A stretch of DNA of 64,000 bases from Erwinia sp. ErVv1 (GCF_900068895.1 NZ_CDPK01000001.1:52990-116989); one strand, 5' to 3'. Positions 46,053-55,162 are shown, counted from the first letter of the stretch. The notes: generated by a model not told the origin, from the letters alone. A program made the numbers and translations.

Positions 46053-48095
46053 TTACGCTTCCTGAATACCGTAATGTTCCAGCATGGCATCCAGCTGCGG
46101 CTCACGGCCACGGAAACGTTTGAACAGATCCATCGGCTCTTCCGACCCGCCGCGCGTCAGAATATTGTCCAGGAATGACTGACCGGTTTCACGGTTGAAG
46201 ATACCCTCCTCTTTGAAGCGAGACCAGGCATCTGCCGCCAGCACGTCGGCCCACAGATAGCTGTAATAACCCGCCGCGTAGCCACCGGCAAAAATATGGC
46301 TGAACGCGTGTGGGAAACGGCCCCAGGATGGGCTCGGCACCACAGCCACCAGCGCTTTAATCTCTTTCAGCATATCCAGGATGCGCGCACCCTGAGCCGG
46401 GTCGAACTCCGCATGCAGGCGGAAATCAAACAGGCCAAATTCCAGCTGACGCAGGATAAACAGCGCCGCCTGATAGTTTTTCGCGGCCAGCATTTTTTCC
46501 AGCAGCGCCTGCGGCAGCGGTTCGCCGGTTTCATAGTGGCCGGAGATAAACGCCAGCGCTTCCGGCTCCCAGCACCAGTTTTCCATAAACTGGCTTGGCA
46601 GCTCGACCGCATCCCACGGCACACCGCTGATACCGGATACGCCAGGGGCTTCAATGCGGGTCAGCATATGATGCAGACCGTGGCCAAACTCATGGAACAG
46701 GGTGGTCACTTCATCATGGGTAAACAGCGCAGGCTTGCCGCTCACCGGACGGTTAAAGTTACAGGTGAGGTAAGCAACAGGTTTCTGTAGCGTGCCGTCG
46801 GCCAGGCGCATCTGGCCCACACAGTCGTCCATCCAGGCACCGCCGCGCTTGTTCTCACGCGCATAGAGGTCAAGATAGAAGCTGCCGCGCAGTTCGCCAC
46901 TTTCGTCGAACAGATCAAAGAAACGCACGTCGGGATGGTAAACGTCCACGTCCTTACGCTCTTTCGCCGTGATGCCATAAATGCGCTTCACTACTTCAAA
47001 CAGGCCGTTTACCGCCCGCTCCTCCGGGAAGTAAGGGCGCAGCTGCTCATCGCTGATGGCGTAAAGATGCTGCTTCTGCTTTTCGCCGTACCAGGTCAGA
47101 TCCCAGGGATTCAGCTCATCAACGCCATACTCTTTCTTCGCAAAGGCGCGCAGCTGCTCAAGCTCTTTTTCTGCCTGGGGACGGGCGCGCTTCGCCAGAT
47201 CGGTCAGGAAATCCGTCACCTGAGCCGGGTTTTCGGCCATTTTGGTCGCCAGGGATTTATCCGCATAGGAGGAGAAGCCCAGCAGCCCGGCCAGCTCATG
47301 GCGCAGCGCAAGCTCCTCGGCCATCACATCGCTGTTATCCCATTTGCCCGCATTCGGCCCCTGATCGGAGGCGCGAGTGGAGTAGGCGCGGTACATCTCT
47401 TCACGCAGGGCCGCGTTATCGCAGTAGGTCATAACCGGCAGATAGCTTGGGATATCAAGCGTCAGCAGCCAGCCCTCCTGCTCTTTGGCCTCAGCCTGCG
47501 CTTTCGCGGCGGCCAGGGCGCTTTCCGGCATGCCCGCCAGCTCTGACTCATCGGTAATAAGCTTGCTCCAGCCCATTGTGGCATCCAGCACGTTATTGCT
47601 GTAGGTGGAACCCAGCTCGGAGAGGCGGGCGGCAATTTCGCCGTAGCGCTTCTGTTTGTCTTTCGACAGGCCAATACCGGACAGCTCAAAATCGCGCAAC
47701 GCATTATCAACCGCTTTCTTCTGCGCCAGATCCAGCCCGTCATAGCTCTGCTCTTTCAGATTACGATAAGCCTGATACAGACCTTCATGCTGCCCCACCC
47801 AGGTGCTGTATTCGGACAGCAGCGGCAGCGTCTGCTCATAGGCCTCACGCAGCTCGGGACTGTTTTTTACCGAATTCAGATGGCTGACCGGGGAAAAGAG
47901 ACGACCCAAACGATCGTCGGCCTCTGCCAGCGGCTGAACCAGGTTATCCCAGGTCCAGGGGGCGCCCTGAGCCACGGCTTTCTCGACTTCCGCGCGACAG
48001 TCTTCCAGCGCCTTAGTGACGGCGGGAACTACATGTTCGGGTTTGATGGCTGAGAACGGAGGGAGCGTGAAAGATGTGAGTAGCGGATTGGTCAT
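46053..48095 (-). CDS. prlC: PrlC, oligopeptidase A
   Basis: The 680-residue M3-family zinc metallopeptidase degrades signal peptides and other small peptides in the cytoplasm. The zinc site FHEFGHGLHHMLT (HEFGH at residues 468-472) is intact, and the start MTNPLLTSFTLPPFSAIKPEHVVPAV matches the family. It is co-transcribed with rsmJ. The 217 bases upstream show no other gene. Confidence 0.97.
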   Translation of the reverse strand: MTNPLLTSFTLPPFSAIKPEHVVPAVTKALEDCRAEVEKAVAQGAPWTWDNLVQPLAEADDRLGRLFSPVSHLNSVKNSPELREAYEQTLPLLSEYSTWVGQHEGLYQAYRNLKEQSYDGLDLAQKKAVDNALRDFELSGIGLSKDKQKRYGEIAARLSELGSTYSNNVLDATMGWSKLITDESELAGMPESALAAAKAQAEAKEQEGWLLTLDIPSYLPVMTYCDNAALREEMYRAYSTRASDQGPNAGKWDNSDVMAEELALRHELAGLLGFSSYADKSLATKMAENPAQVTDFLTDLAKRARPQAEKELEQLRAFAKKEYGVDELNPWDLTWYGEKQKQHLYAISDEQLRPYFPEERAVNGLFEVVKRIYGITAKERKDVDVYHPDVRFFDLFDESGELRGSFYLDLYARENKRGGAWMDDCVGQMRLADGTLQKPVAYLTCNFNRPVSGKPALFTHDEVTTLFHEFGHGLHHMLTRIEAPGVSGISGVPWDAVELPSQFMENWCWEPEALAFISGHYETGEPLPQALLEKMLAAKNYQAALFILRQLEFGLFDFRLHAEFDPAQGARILDMLKEIKALVAVVPSPSWGRFPHAFSHIFAGGYAAGYYSYLWADVLAADAWSRFKEEGIFNRETGQSFLDNILTRGGSEEPMDLFKRFRGREPQLDAMLEHYGIQEA

Positions 48096-48312
48096 AGCGC
48101 AGTCCTTGTAATCATAGTCGTGTATGTGGCGCGGTTTAAGCGCGCGATTACGTTAACATGAGGCTAAGTGTAGCGAAATTCAATGGCGTGACGTGGCGCA
48201 GAGGGAGGAAACAGAAGGATTTGCCTGCTACCCGGCCTGGGAGCATACTTTCTGCGGCTTTGTTTGTGACATCGTTTTTGGTCTGTATTCAACGTAAACA
48301 GGGAGCGTATGT

Positions 48313-49137
48313 ATGTGGTATTTGCTTGCCACCTCGTTATTATTTTTGCCTTTTTATCTACGCGCCTCGCTTGCGCTGCTGGGGGTGACGCTCATTGTCG
48401 CCGTGTGGGATAGCACGCTTCAGCCAACGGGCATTATCGCACTATTGCTAATGACCGTGGTCGCGATTTATCGCGCCCGACAACGGGAGCAAACGGCCCT
48501 GTCGCTGGGTGGTGAGGTAATTCTGGTGGCCAGCGCGTTCGCGCTGATGCTGCATCTGATCCCCGGCTTTGATAATCAGCTTATTGCTTCACGGGTTCAG
48601 GCCGGTCCGGAAAGCGCCCCCTTTTCCTTCTATTACAACCTGGATAAAGCGCTGATCCCGTTTGTGCTACTGGCCTGCCTGCCGACGCTATTAAAACGCC
48701 CCGCCGCCCCGCCGAAAAACAGACTGTGGTGGCTGGTGCTGCTGATGTCGATGCCTGTACTGCTGCTGGTTGCCACGCTGGCCGGTGGCCTGAAGGTTGA
48801 GCTGCACCACCCCGTCTGGCTGGGGCAGTTTATGCTGGCTAACCTGTTTTTTGTTTCACTGGCAGAAGAAGCTCTGTTTCGCGGATACCTACAGCAGCGG
48901 CTAAGCCAGCTGCTGGGTAACGGCTGGGGGCTGGTGATTGCCGCGCTGCTTTTCGGTTTGGCGCATCTCTCCGGCGGCCTGCTGCTGGTGTTTTTTGCCA
49001 CCCTTGCTGGCGCCATCTACGGCCTGGCCTGGCTCTGGAGCGGGCGTATCTGGGTGTCGACGCTGGTGCATTTCGCATTCAATATGCTGCATCTGCTCTT
49101 TTTCACCTATCCGGTCCTGCACCGCCTGCCGGGTTAA
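48313..49137 (+). CDS. CPBP-family intramembrane metalloprotease
   Basis: The 274-residue membrane protein has about eight helices and the CPBP/Abi (Rce1-like) motifs: SLAEEALFRGYLQQRL (motif EExxxR, about 193-198), FGLAHLSGG and LVHFAFNMLHLLFF with conserved His/Asn. Family members cleave substrates within membranes or process peptides in bacteria; the substrate here is unknown. Whether it relates to the neighbouring type VI genes is unclear; it faces them and each side has its own signals. Confidence 0.87.
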   Translation: MWYLLATSLLFLPFYLRASLALLGVTLIVAVWDSTLQPTGIIALLLMTVVAIYRARQREQTALSLGGEVILVASAFALMLHLIPGFDNQLIASRVQAGPESAPFSFYYNLDKALIPFVLLACLPTLLKRPAAPPKNRLWWLVLLMSMPVLLLVATLAGGLKVELHHPVWLGQFMLANLFFVSLAEEALFRGYLQQRLSQLLGNGWGLVIAALLFGLAHLSGGLLLVFFATLAGAIYGLAWLWSGRIWVSTLVHFAFNMLHLLFFTYPVLHRLPG

Positions 49138-49140
49138 CGT

Positions 49141-49170
49141 AAAACCGGAACGGGGTCATTCCCGTTCCGG
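49141..49170 (-). terminator. Intrinsic terminator of the hcp-tlde1 operon
   Basis: Perfect ten-base stem CCGGAACGGG / CCCGTTCCGG, loop GTCATT, followed on the minus strand by TTTT. It ends leftward transcription just after the last immunity gene. Confidence 0.8.
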
Positions 49171-49178
49171 CTGCTGAT

Positions 49179-49622
49179 TCAGAATTCGCGTCTGACGATG
49201 ATATAGCCGTTGAATCTGAGGCTACATTCGTAGTCATTGATTAACAGTGAGGCGATAAATACATTATGCTTATCGCGCTTATTGACATAATCATAATTAA
49301 CAATCAGATTTTTTGGATTATCACCTTTATAGATACCAATATACTCATTGATTTTTTCATCAGGTAAGCCTAATTCTTTCAGGTCCTGTTGAGCAAAAAA
49401 GCGAGCCATTTCCCCCGTAACATTATATTCCCCCAACAGAGTGAGCCTTGTCTTGTGCAGCATCAGATCGCTTTCCCTGATATTGAAGTCTTCAACCATT
49501 GCATCAGTCATGCTAACGCCAACACTTCTGCTGATATCAAGACAGGATTCAGGAGTGACTTTTGCCACAGAGTAAAAGCTGATAAAGAGCATTGAGGTGA
49601 GAAACAGTAGATTTCGGTTCAT
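49179..49622 (-). CDS. Tldi1-like periplasmic immunity protein, copy 2
   Basis: The 147-residue protein has a signal peptide (MNRNLLFLTSMLFISFYSVA) and a small soluble domain with SMTDAMVEDFNI and a C-terminal NDYECSLRFNGYIIVRREF. A periplasmic location fits protection against a peptidoglycan-targeting effector. Its ATG overlaps the stop of the effector gene (ATGA), the coupling typical of effector-immunity pairs. It shares the GMTDAM-like start and the last 19 residues with the other immunity copy, but the middle is very different. The ATG at 49622 is chosen over 49691, which would lie inside the effector gene. Function is inferred from context. Confidence 0.75.
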   Translation of the reverse strand: MNRNLLFLTSMLFISFYSVAKVTPESCLDISRSVGVSMTDAMVEDFNIRESDLMLHKTRLTLLGEYNVTGEMARFFAQQDLKELGLPDEKINEYIGIYKGDNPKNLIVNYDYVNKRDKHNVFIASLLINDYECSLRFNGYIIVRREF

Positions 49623-49981
49623 AAAATAATCAGCTCCGTGTCGCCACTGTCCGCAATAAATGCTCTGAATGCAGGCTCTAACACTATACATCCATTGGAT
49701 GCAGTACCTTTTCCATTATCACCGTGGATAAGAAAACCGTCCCGGCCACACATACTGTTCCCCGCGAGGGGCGTCAGCCGGAGAACATAGCGCCCCGCTT
49801 TCGGATGGAGAGCTATGGGCCGTCCTATGCGGTATTTCCCCCGCGGCAGAGGCCCTTTATCTTTTAAACACTCAAAATCGGGATTATCTTTGTATCCCTC
49901 AGCGCCTGCGTATCTTGCACTAAACTGATATTTCCCGTTCCACGTAAAGGATCTTTTCCTTACATCATAAACCCAGCTCAT
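49619..49981 (-). CDS. Tlde1-like type VI effector (DUF2778, L,D-transpeptidase-related), copy 2
   Basis: The 120-residue protein carries the motif IHGDNGKGTASNGCIVL, whose His86, Ser95 and Cys98 are placed as in L,D-transpeptidase-like active sites. Tlde1 proteins are T6SS effectors that attack peptidoglycan precursors of neighbours (established for Salmonella). Residues 1-71 are identical to copy 1 except for one change; the C-terminal half differs markedly. No signal peptide is seen, as expected for T6SS delivery. The start at 49981 aligns with copy 1. It overlaps its immunity gene by four bases. Confidence 0.82.
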   Translation of the reverse strand: MSWVYDVRKRSFTWNGKYQFSARYAGAEGYKDNPDFECLKDKGPLPRGKYRIGRPIALHPKAGRYVLRLTPLAGNSMCGRDGFLIHGDNGKGTASNGCIVLEPAFRAFIADSGDTELIIL

Positions 49982-50072
49982 AAAAATCCCTTTTAACAGA
50001 ATAAATCTGTAACTTCCTATAATCACACTCCGCCTTCTTTACCACCAATGATACGAACTAACAGTACGGGCG

Positions 50073-50510
50073 TTAAAATTCACGCTTGACGATGATATAG
50101 CCGTTAAATCGAATTGAACATTCATAATCGTTTATGACGTATGACGTGAGGAAAACATTATTCTCACCCCGTTTATTGTAATAAGTGAATTTAACAATAA
50201 TATTTCTTGGGTGATACTCCGTATAGATTGATCTGATTTCGTTTAAGCTCGTGAAGTGGATTGCTTCTTCAGCCCGATCTCTTTTTGCATAAAAATCGGC
50301 TAAAGGATAATTTACAGGGACGTCCTCCACGATTTCCATCTTCGTTTCACCCACGATAAATTGCTTTTCCGACAAACTGAAATCTTCAATCATTGCGTCG
50401 GTCATGCCAGAACCCATACTTCCGTGGATACCCATACAGGCATCTGCCTGAAGAACTGCATGAGCTGAGGAGCAACAGACACATACCGCAATCAGGAAAC
50501 CTGACCTCAT
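50073..50510 (-). CDS. Tldi1-like periplasmic immunity protein, copy 1
   Basis: The 145-residue protein has a signal peptide (MRSGFLIAVCVCCSSAHA) and the GSGMTDAMIEDFSL and NDYECSIRFNGYIIVKREF segments shared with copy 2. The middle region (about 45-105) has no clear match to copy 2, so each immunity protein probably fits its own effector. It overlaps the preceding effector by four bases (ATGA). The function is inferred from gene arrangement. Confidence 0.75.
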   Translation of the reverse strand: MRSGFLIAVCVCCSSAHAVLQADACMGIHGSMGSGMTDAMIEDFSLSEKQFIVGETKMEIVEDVPVNYPLADFYAKRDRAEEAIHFTSLNEIRSIYTEYHPRNIIVKFTYYNKRGENNVFLTSYVINDYECSIRFNGYIIVKREF

Positions 50511-50869
50511 AAAACCACCAATTCGTTATCGCCACTATTGACAATATCTCGCCTGAACTTATTGGCTAAAACGATACATCCCTCTGACGCTGTTCCACGT
50601 CCATTGTCACCATGAATAAGAAAGCCTGTTCTTCCACACATATTGTTACTGGGGTAAGGTGTGAGCCTTAAGACATAGCGCCCCGCTTTCGGATGGAGAG
50701 CTATGGGCCGTCCTATGCGGTATTTCCCGCGCGGCAAAGGCCCTTTGTCTTTCAAACACTCAAAATCGGGATTATCTTTGTATCCCTCAGCGCCTGCGTA
50801 TCTTGCACTAAATTGATATTCCCCGTTCCACGTAAAGGATCTTTTCCTTACATCATAGACCCAGCTCAT
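50507..50869 (-). CDS. Tlde1-like type VI effector (DUF2778, L,D-transpeptidase-related), copy 1
   Basis: The 120-residue protein begins MSWVYDVRKRSFTWNGEYQF and has GPLPRGKYRIGRP (a DUF2778 hallmark) followed by IHGDNGRGTASEGCIVL with His86, Ser95 and Cys98 as likely catalytic residues. It is the first effector after hcp, 42 bases downstream, and overlaps its immunity gene by four bases. Close neighbourhood with hcp suggests that it is loaded into or carried with the Hcp tube. It shares an almost identical N-terminal 71 residues with copy 2. Confidence 0.83.
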   Translation of the reverse strand: MSWVYDVRKRSFTWNGEYQFSARYAGAEGYKDNPDFECLKDKGPLPRGKYRIGRPIALHPKAGRYVLRLTPYPSNNMCGRTGFLIHGDNGRGTASEGCIVLANKFRRDIVNSGDNELVVL

Positions 50870-50888
50870 AAATATTCCTTTTTATGCC

Positions 50889-50908
50889 ATGGGCGCGATA
50901 ACGCCCAT
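50889..50908 (-). other. Stem-loop between hcp and the first effector gene
   Basis: ATGGGCG / CGCCCAT with loop CGATAA. It may reduce transcription into, or processing of, the effector genes so that Hcp is made in excess; that role is inference. Confidence 0.5.
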
Positions 50909-50911
50909 AAA

Positions 50912-51391
50912 CTATGTCCGTTCTTTCCAGGAGTCAGAATGCTGGATATTTCCGTCGCAATATTTCCAGGTTATTTTCTCGTAATGTAGCGTAACGGATT
51001 CTAGATGATTCATATTCTCGATAGATTTAATGTTGTGCATCAGAGGATTAACCGAAACCACTTTTACCTCTTCCAGGAGCATATTGAAGTACTCCTCCTC
51101 CTGCCCGGCATAGTTAATGCGATACCATTTTATTTCCGCGCTTTTCAGCGTCTGACCCGAGGTGACGGCCTTATATAGGTAGGGGCTGGATGAATCAAAC
51201 TCCTTTTCAAATTCCAGCGCGCTGTGGATCCGCGTTCCGGTCAGTTTTCCCGTATGGGCATCGGTGGGAATACGTACGCCGTGCATAAAGCTGAGCACTT
51301 CGATACTCCCCTCCCGGTGCTGAACGTCTACGGAGCCTCCGATCGCTGCGCCGCCATCATCCTTAAGCCACAGATAAGCGGGAATGGCCAT
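50912..51391 (-). CDS. hcp: Hcp, type VI secretion tube protein (orphan)
   Basis: The 159-residue protein begins MAIPAYLWLKDDGGAAIGGSVDVQHREGSIEVL and has HGVRIPTDAHTGKLTGTRIH and the long C-terminal strands of Hcp, which forms the hexameric rings of the T6SS inner tube and can chaperone small effectors. No other T6SS structural gene is in the window, so it would serve a system encoded elsewhere. AAGGAG precedes the ATG at 51391. It heads the leftward operon hcp-tlde1-tldi1-tlde1-tldi1. Confidence 0.93.
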   Translation of the reverse strand: MAIPAYLWLKDDGGAAIGGSVDVQHREGSIEVLSFMHGVRIPTDAHTGKLTGTRIHSALEFEKEFDSSSPYLYKAVTSGQTLKSAEIKWYRINYAGQEEEYFNMLLEEVKVVSVNPLMHNIKSIENMNHLESVTLHYEKITWKYCDGNIQHSDSWKERT

Positions 51392-51454
51392 GTGCAAACT
51401 CCTTTTTGGCTTTGAGATCGAAAAACCACTTTAGAGCATCAAGGCTTATCCCGT

Positions 51455-51468
51455 TTGATTAAAATCAA
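51455..51468. promoter_or_regulatory. Perfect FNR consensus site upstream of hcp
   Basis: TTGAT-TAAA-ATCAA matches the FNR consensus TTGAT-N4-ATCAA exactly and lies 64 bases before the hcp start. A weak -10 (TCTAAA, minus strand 51435-51430) lies at about the distance expected for a class II FNR promoter. Anaerobic control of the operon is therefore possible. Confidence 0.55.
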
Positions 51469-51817
51469 CAATGCCCCGACCTGTCTAAAAACGGTAACTT
51501 TATGATTAATAAGAAGCGATCCAGCTCACACCCCGAGGGAATGCGCCCGCCTTAGAGCCCTGCTGCGTTGTCCGGGGCTTACACCGGCGTGGCCGTCGGA
51601 AAAAGTCATGAGCACGTGTACTGATGCGCCGACTTTGTTTTGCGGCTTTTCGCGCATTCGCTTTTAACCCTGATATAATCGCCCGCCTTACCAGGTTCTC
51701 ATGCTTTTCCTGCATCCGTTGCCGTGCGTCGTTCTGTGGGTAATTCGTGAGGTAATAATTGTTATAGATTGATTTACCATCAATTAAAACCTTATAAATT
51801 CAACAGGATAAATAAAG
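51469..51817. other. Intergenic region between hcp and rlmJ
   Basis: About 350 bases with no supported gene. A leftward open frame (51506-51715) would encode a strongly Arg/Lys-rich 69-residue peptide of no recognised family and lacks a clear start site. It may be a repeated or spurious sequence. The A+T-rich stretch before 51818 probably carries the rlmJ promoter. Confidence 0.5.
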
Positions 51818-52660
51818 ATGCTCAGTTACCGACACAGTTTCCACGCAGGCAACCACGCCGACGTGCTTAAGCATACCGTTTTGAGCCTGATTATTGAGGC
51901 GCTGAACGAGAAGGATAAACCTTACCTCTATCTGGACACCCATGCGGGCGCAGGCCGCTATCTGCTGAGCGGCGAACATGCCGAACGCACGGGCGAATAT
52001 ATGGAAGGCATCGCACGCATCTGGCAGCGGGATGATTTACCGGAAGAGATGGCGAGCTATATGTCCTGCATTAAGGCGCTCAACCCTAACGATAAGCTGC
52101 GCTTCTACCCAGGCTCGCCGCTTATTGCGCGTCACCTGCTTCGCCCTTATGACAAGCTCAGCCTGACCGAACTGCACTCCAGCGACTACCCGATGCTGCG
52201 CAGCGAGTTTGCGAAAGATGACCGTGCGCGCACCGAACGCAGCGATGGTTATCAGCAGCTGAAGTCTAAGCTGCCGCCCCTGTCGCGCCGGGGCCTGGTG
52301 TTGATTGACCCGCCTTACGAAATCAAGTCTGACTATCAGGCGGTGGTGAAAGGCATTCAGGAAGGCTACAAGCGTTTTGGTACCGGCGTTTACGCGCTGT
52401 GGTATCCGGTCGTGCTGCGCCAGCAGATCAAACGCATGTTTGCCGAGCTGGAAGCCTCCGGTATTCGCCGTATCCTGCAGATCGAGCTGGCCGTGCGCCC
52501 TGACAGTGACCGTTTTGGCATGACCGGCTCCGGCATGGTGGTGATTAACCCGCCGTGGAAGCTGGAACAGCAGATGAACAACGTGCTGCCCTGGCTGCAC
52601 CAGCATCTGGTGCCAGCCGGTACCGGCCATACCAAAATCAGCTGGATTGTGCCGGAATAA
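51818..52660 (+). CDS. rlmJ: RlmJ, 23S rRNA m6A2030 methyltransferase
   Basis: The 280-residue enzyme methylates A2030 in 23S rRNA. It has the family start MLSYRHSFHAGNHADVLKH, the SAM motif LDTHAGAGRYLL and the catalytic motif LIDPPYE (about 165-171). In E. coli it is followed directly by gor; here rbn lies between them. A GC hairpin (CGGGGC/GCCCCG, 52669-52686) follows. Confidence 0.96.
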   Translation: MLSYRHSFHAGNHADVLKHTVLSLIIEALNEKDKPYLYLDTHAGAGRYLLSGEHAERTGEYMEGIARIWQRDDLPEEMASYMSCIKALNPNDKLRFYPGSPLIARHLLRPYDKLSLTELHSSDYPMLRSEFAKDDRARTERSDGYQQLKSKLPPLSRRGLVLIDPPYEIKSDYQAVVKGIQEGYKRFGTGVYALWYPVVLRQQIKRMFAELEASGIRRILQIELAVRPDSDRFGMTGSGMVVINPPWKLEQQMNNVLPWLHQHLVPAGTGHTKISWIVPE

Positions 52661-52688
52661 CGCCCTGACGGGGCATCAGTGCCCCGCT

Positions 52689-53609
52689 CTACGTCTCTAT
52701 CCTGAACAGGGAGAAATCATGCGCCATCTCGGTATTGGGGAAGATGGCGCGGCACTCCTCCAGCAGGCGGCTGGCATCCTCGCGCAGGTAGCGAGAGCTT
52801 AAGTGCGTGACAATCAGCTTTTTCGCCCCGGCATCTCTGGCTACCGTTGCAGCCTGCACGGTGGATGAGTGCCCCCGGCCATTAGCCTTCTCTTCCAGCG
52901 CCGCTTCAAGCGTGGCCTCATGCACCATCACGTCCGCCCCGGCGGCCAGTGCCTGCGCGGCAGGGGTTGGGCTGGTATCGCCAAAAATCGCCAGCGTCAG
53001 TCCCGGCAGCGAGGGCCCCAGGTAATCCCTGCCGTTAACCACCCGCCCCTCCTCCAGCGTCACCGTTTTGCCCTGCTTAAGCTGCTGGAAAAGGCTGCCG
53101 GGCTTAATGCCGTCGGCCAGCAGACGCGCCGCGTCCAGCGCGCCGGGCTTATCATGCTCTTCAATTCGGTAGCCGTAGCACTCAACCGGATGGGTCAGCG
53201 GATACGCCACCACGCGAAACTGCTCATCGTTCAGCACCTCGCCTGCCTCAATTTCGACGATCTCCAGCGGAAAGGTCAGCCATGAACCACTCAGGCTCAG
53301 GCTGGTTTCTACAAACTGCCGAAGCCCTTTAGGGCCATACAGGGTCATCGCCCCGCTGATTCCGCTCATCGAGCGGCTGGTGAGCAATCCTGGCAGGCCG
53401 AAAACGTGGTCGCCGTGCAGATGAGTGATAAAGATCTTCTCGATTTTTCCAGGCTTCACGGGCGAACGCAGGATCTGATGCTGGGTGCCTTCGCCGCAGT
53501 CAAATAGCCAGCAGCCGCTGCGCGCGCCCTGAAGCAGCAGGGCGATACTGGTCACGTTTCTCTGGCGGCTGGGCGTGCCCCCGCCGGTGCCTAAAAATAG
53601 CAGTTCCAT
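52689..53609 (-). CDS. rbn: RNase BN / RNase Z (tRNA 3'-processing endonuclease)
   Basis: The 306-residue metallo-beta-lactamase-fold enzyme processes tRNA 3' ends. The zinc motif [15 protein letters not shown] (about 63-77), [31 protein letters not shown] and VTHLSSRY are all present. The ATG at 53609 is used; a TTG one codon upstream is less likely. It is convergent with rlmJ and divergent from gor. Confidence 0.94.
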   Translation of the reverse strand: MELLFLGTGGGTPSRQRNVTSIALLLQGARSGCWLFDCGEGTQHQILRSPVKPGKIEKIFITHLHGDHVFGLPGLLTSRSMSGISGAMTLYGPKGLRQFVETSLSLSGSWLTFPLEIVEIEAGEVLNDEQFRVVAYPLTHPVECYGYRIEEHDKPGALDAARLLADGIKPGSLFQQLKQGKTVTLEEGRVVNGRDYLGPSLPGLTLAIFGDTSPTPAAQALAAGADVMVHEATLEAALEEKANGRGHSSTVQAATVARDAGAKKLIVTHLSSRYLREDASRLLEECRAIFPNTEMAHDFSLFRIET

Positions 53610-53788
53610 CAAATCTCTCTGTGCTGAGTAAAGGTAAAAACAGTGAGCGCCATCGCATTTAAACGGTGATTATGGCCGATTTTCGTGCCAATGCCCTATC
53701 ACAATCATAGACGTAAACTTTGCGGCAATTACGTTTGTAGCGTTACAATCTGGCGCTATTACTTTCACTGACTTATGGGACACTCTCG

Positions 53789-55141
53789 ATGACCAAACAT
53801 TATGACTATCTAGCCATCGGTGGCGGCAGCGGCGGGATCGCCTCAATTAACCGCGCGGCCATGTACGGGCAGAAGTGCGCGTTAATCGAAGCCAAAGCGC
53901 TGGGCGGCACCTGCGTCAACGTTGGCTGTGTCCCGAAGAAAGTGATGTGGCATGCCGCGCAGATTGCTGAAGCCATTCACCTTTACGGTCCCGACTACGG
54001 TTTCGATACCACTGTTAACCATTTTGACTGGTCCGTGCTGGTAAAAAACCGCAGTGCCTATATTGATCGTATCCACACGTCGTATGACAACGTGCTGGGC
54101 AAAAACAACGTCGATGTGATTAAGGGCTTTGCCCGTTTCATCGACGCTCATACCGTTGAAGTGAATGGTGAAAGAATTACCGCAGACCATATCCTGATCG
54201 CCACCGGTGGTCGTCCGAGCCTGCCTTCCATTCCTGGCGCAGAGTATGGTATTGATTCCGACGGTTTCTTTGAGCTGGATGCGCTGCCGAAGCGTACGGC
54301 CGTTGTCGGGGCAGGCTATATCGCCGTGGAAATTGCAGGCGTGGTTAATGCGCTTGGTTCAGAAACGCACCTGTTTGTCCGTAAGCATGCGCCGCTGCGC
54401 ACCTTCGATCCGCTGATTGTCGATACCCTGGTTGAGGTGATGAACGCCGAAGGCCCGGCGCTGCACACGGATTCCACGCCGAAAGCGATCGTTAAAAACG
54501 CTGACGGTAGCCTGACGCTCCAGCTTGAAAACGGTAAAGAGCAAACTGTTGACTGCCTGGTGTGGGCGATTGGTCGCGAGCCGGCTACCGATAATCTGAA
54601 CCTGAACGTTACCGGCGTTGAGCTGAACGAGAAAGGCTATATCAACGTTGATAAATATCAGAATACCAACGTCCCTGGCATTTACGCGGTGGGTGACAAC
54701 ACCGGCGCAGTAGAGCTGACGCCGGTCGCCGTCGCGGCAGGCCGTCGCCTTTCCGAGCGCCTGTTCAACAACAAGCCGGAAGAGCATCTGGATTACAGCA
54801 ACGTGCCTACCGTGGTATTCAGCCATCCGCCGATCGGCACCGTTGGCCTGAGCGAGCCACAGGCGCGTGAGAAATACGGCGACGACGAAGTGAAGGTCTA
54901 CAAATCGTCCTTTACCGCCATGTACACCGCCGTGACCCAGCACCGTCAGCCGTGCCGCATGAAGCTGGTCTGCGTTGGCAGGGAAGAGAAAATCGTCGGT
55001 ATTCACGGTATCGGCTACGGTATGGACGAGATGCTACAGGGCTTTGCGGTCGCACTGAAAATGGGTGCCACTAAGCAGGACTTCGATAACACCGTAGCGA
55101 TCCACCCGACCGGCGCTGAAGAGTTTGTCACCATGCGCTAA
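53789..55141 (+). CDS. gor: Gor, glutathione reductase
   Basis: Gor reduces glutathione disulfide with NADPH, keeping the cytosol reduced. The 450-residue flavoenzyme has FAD-binding [19 protein letters not shown], the redox-active disulfide [13 protein letters not shown] (Cys42, Cys47), the NADPH fold [19 protein letters not shown] and the C-terminal catalytic His in [12 protein letters not shown]. Length equals E. coli Gor. A strong terminator follows. Confidence 0.97.
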   Translation: MTKHYDYLAIGGGSGGIASINRAAMYGQKCALIEAKALGGTCVNVGCVPKKVMWHAAQIAEAIHLYGPDYGFDTTVNHFDWSVLVKNRSAYIDRIHTSYDNVLGKNNVDVIKGFARFIDAHTVEVNGERITADHILIATGGRPSLPSIPGAEYGIDSDGFFELDALPKRTAVVGAGYIAVEIAGVVNALGSETHLFVRKHAPLRTFDPLIVDTLVEVMNAEGPALHTDSTPKAIVKNADGSLTLQLENGKEQTVDCLVWAIGREPATDNLNLNVTGVELNEKGYINVDKYQNTNVPGIYAVGDNTGAVELTPVAVAAGRRLSERLFNNKPEEHLDYSNVPTVVFSHPPIGTVGLSEPQAREKYGDDEVKVYKSSFTAMYTAVTQHRQPCRMKLVCVGREEKIVGIHGIGYGMDEMLQGFAVALKMGATKQDFDNTVAIHPTGAEEFVTMR

Positions 55142-55162
55142 CGGCGCGGTGAACACCCCCCT

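Noticed and set aside
48313-49137. CPBP protease as part of the type VI cassette
   Set aside because: It is on the opposite strand with its own promoter side, and a terminator lies between; no functional link is visible.
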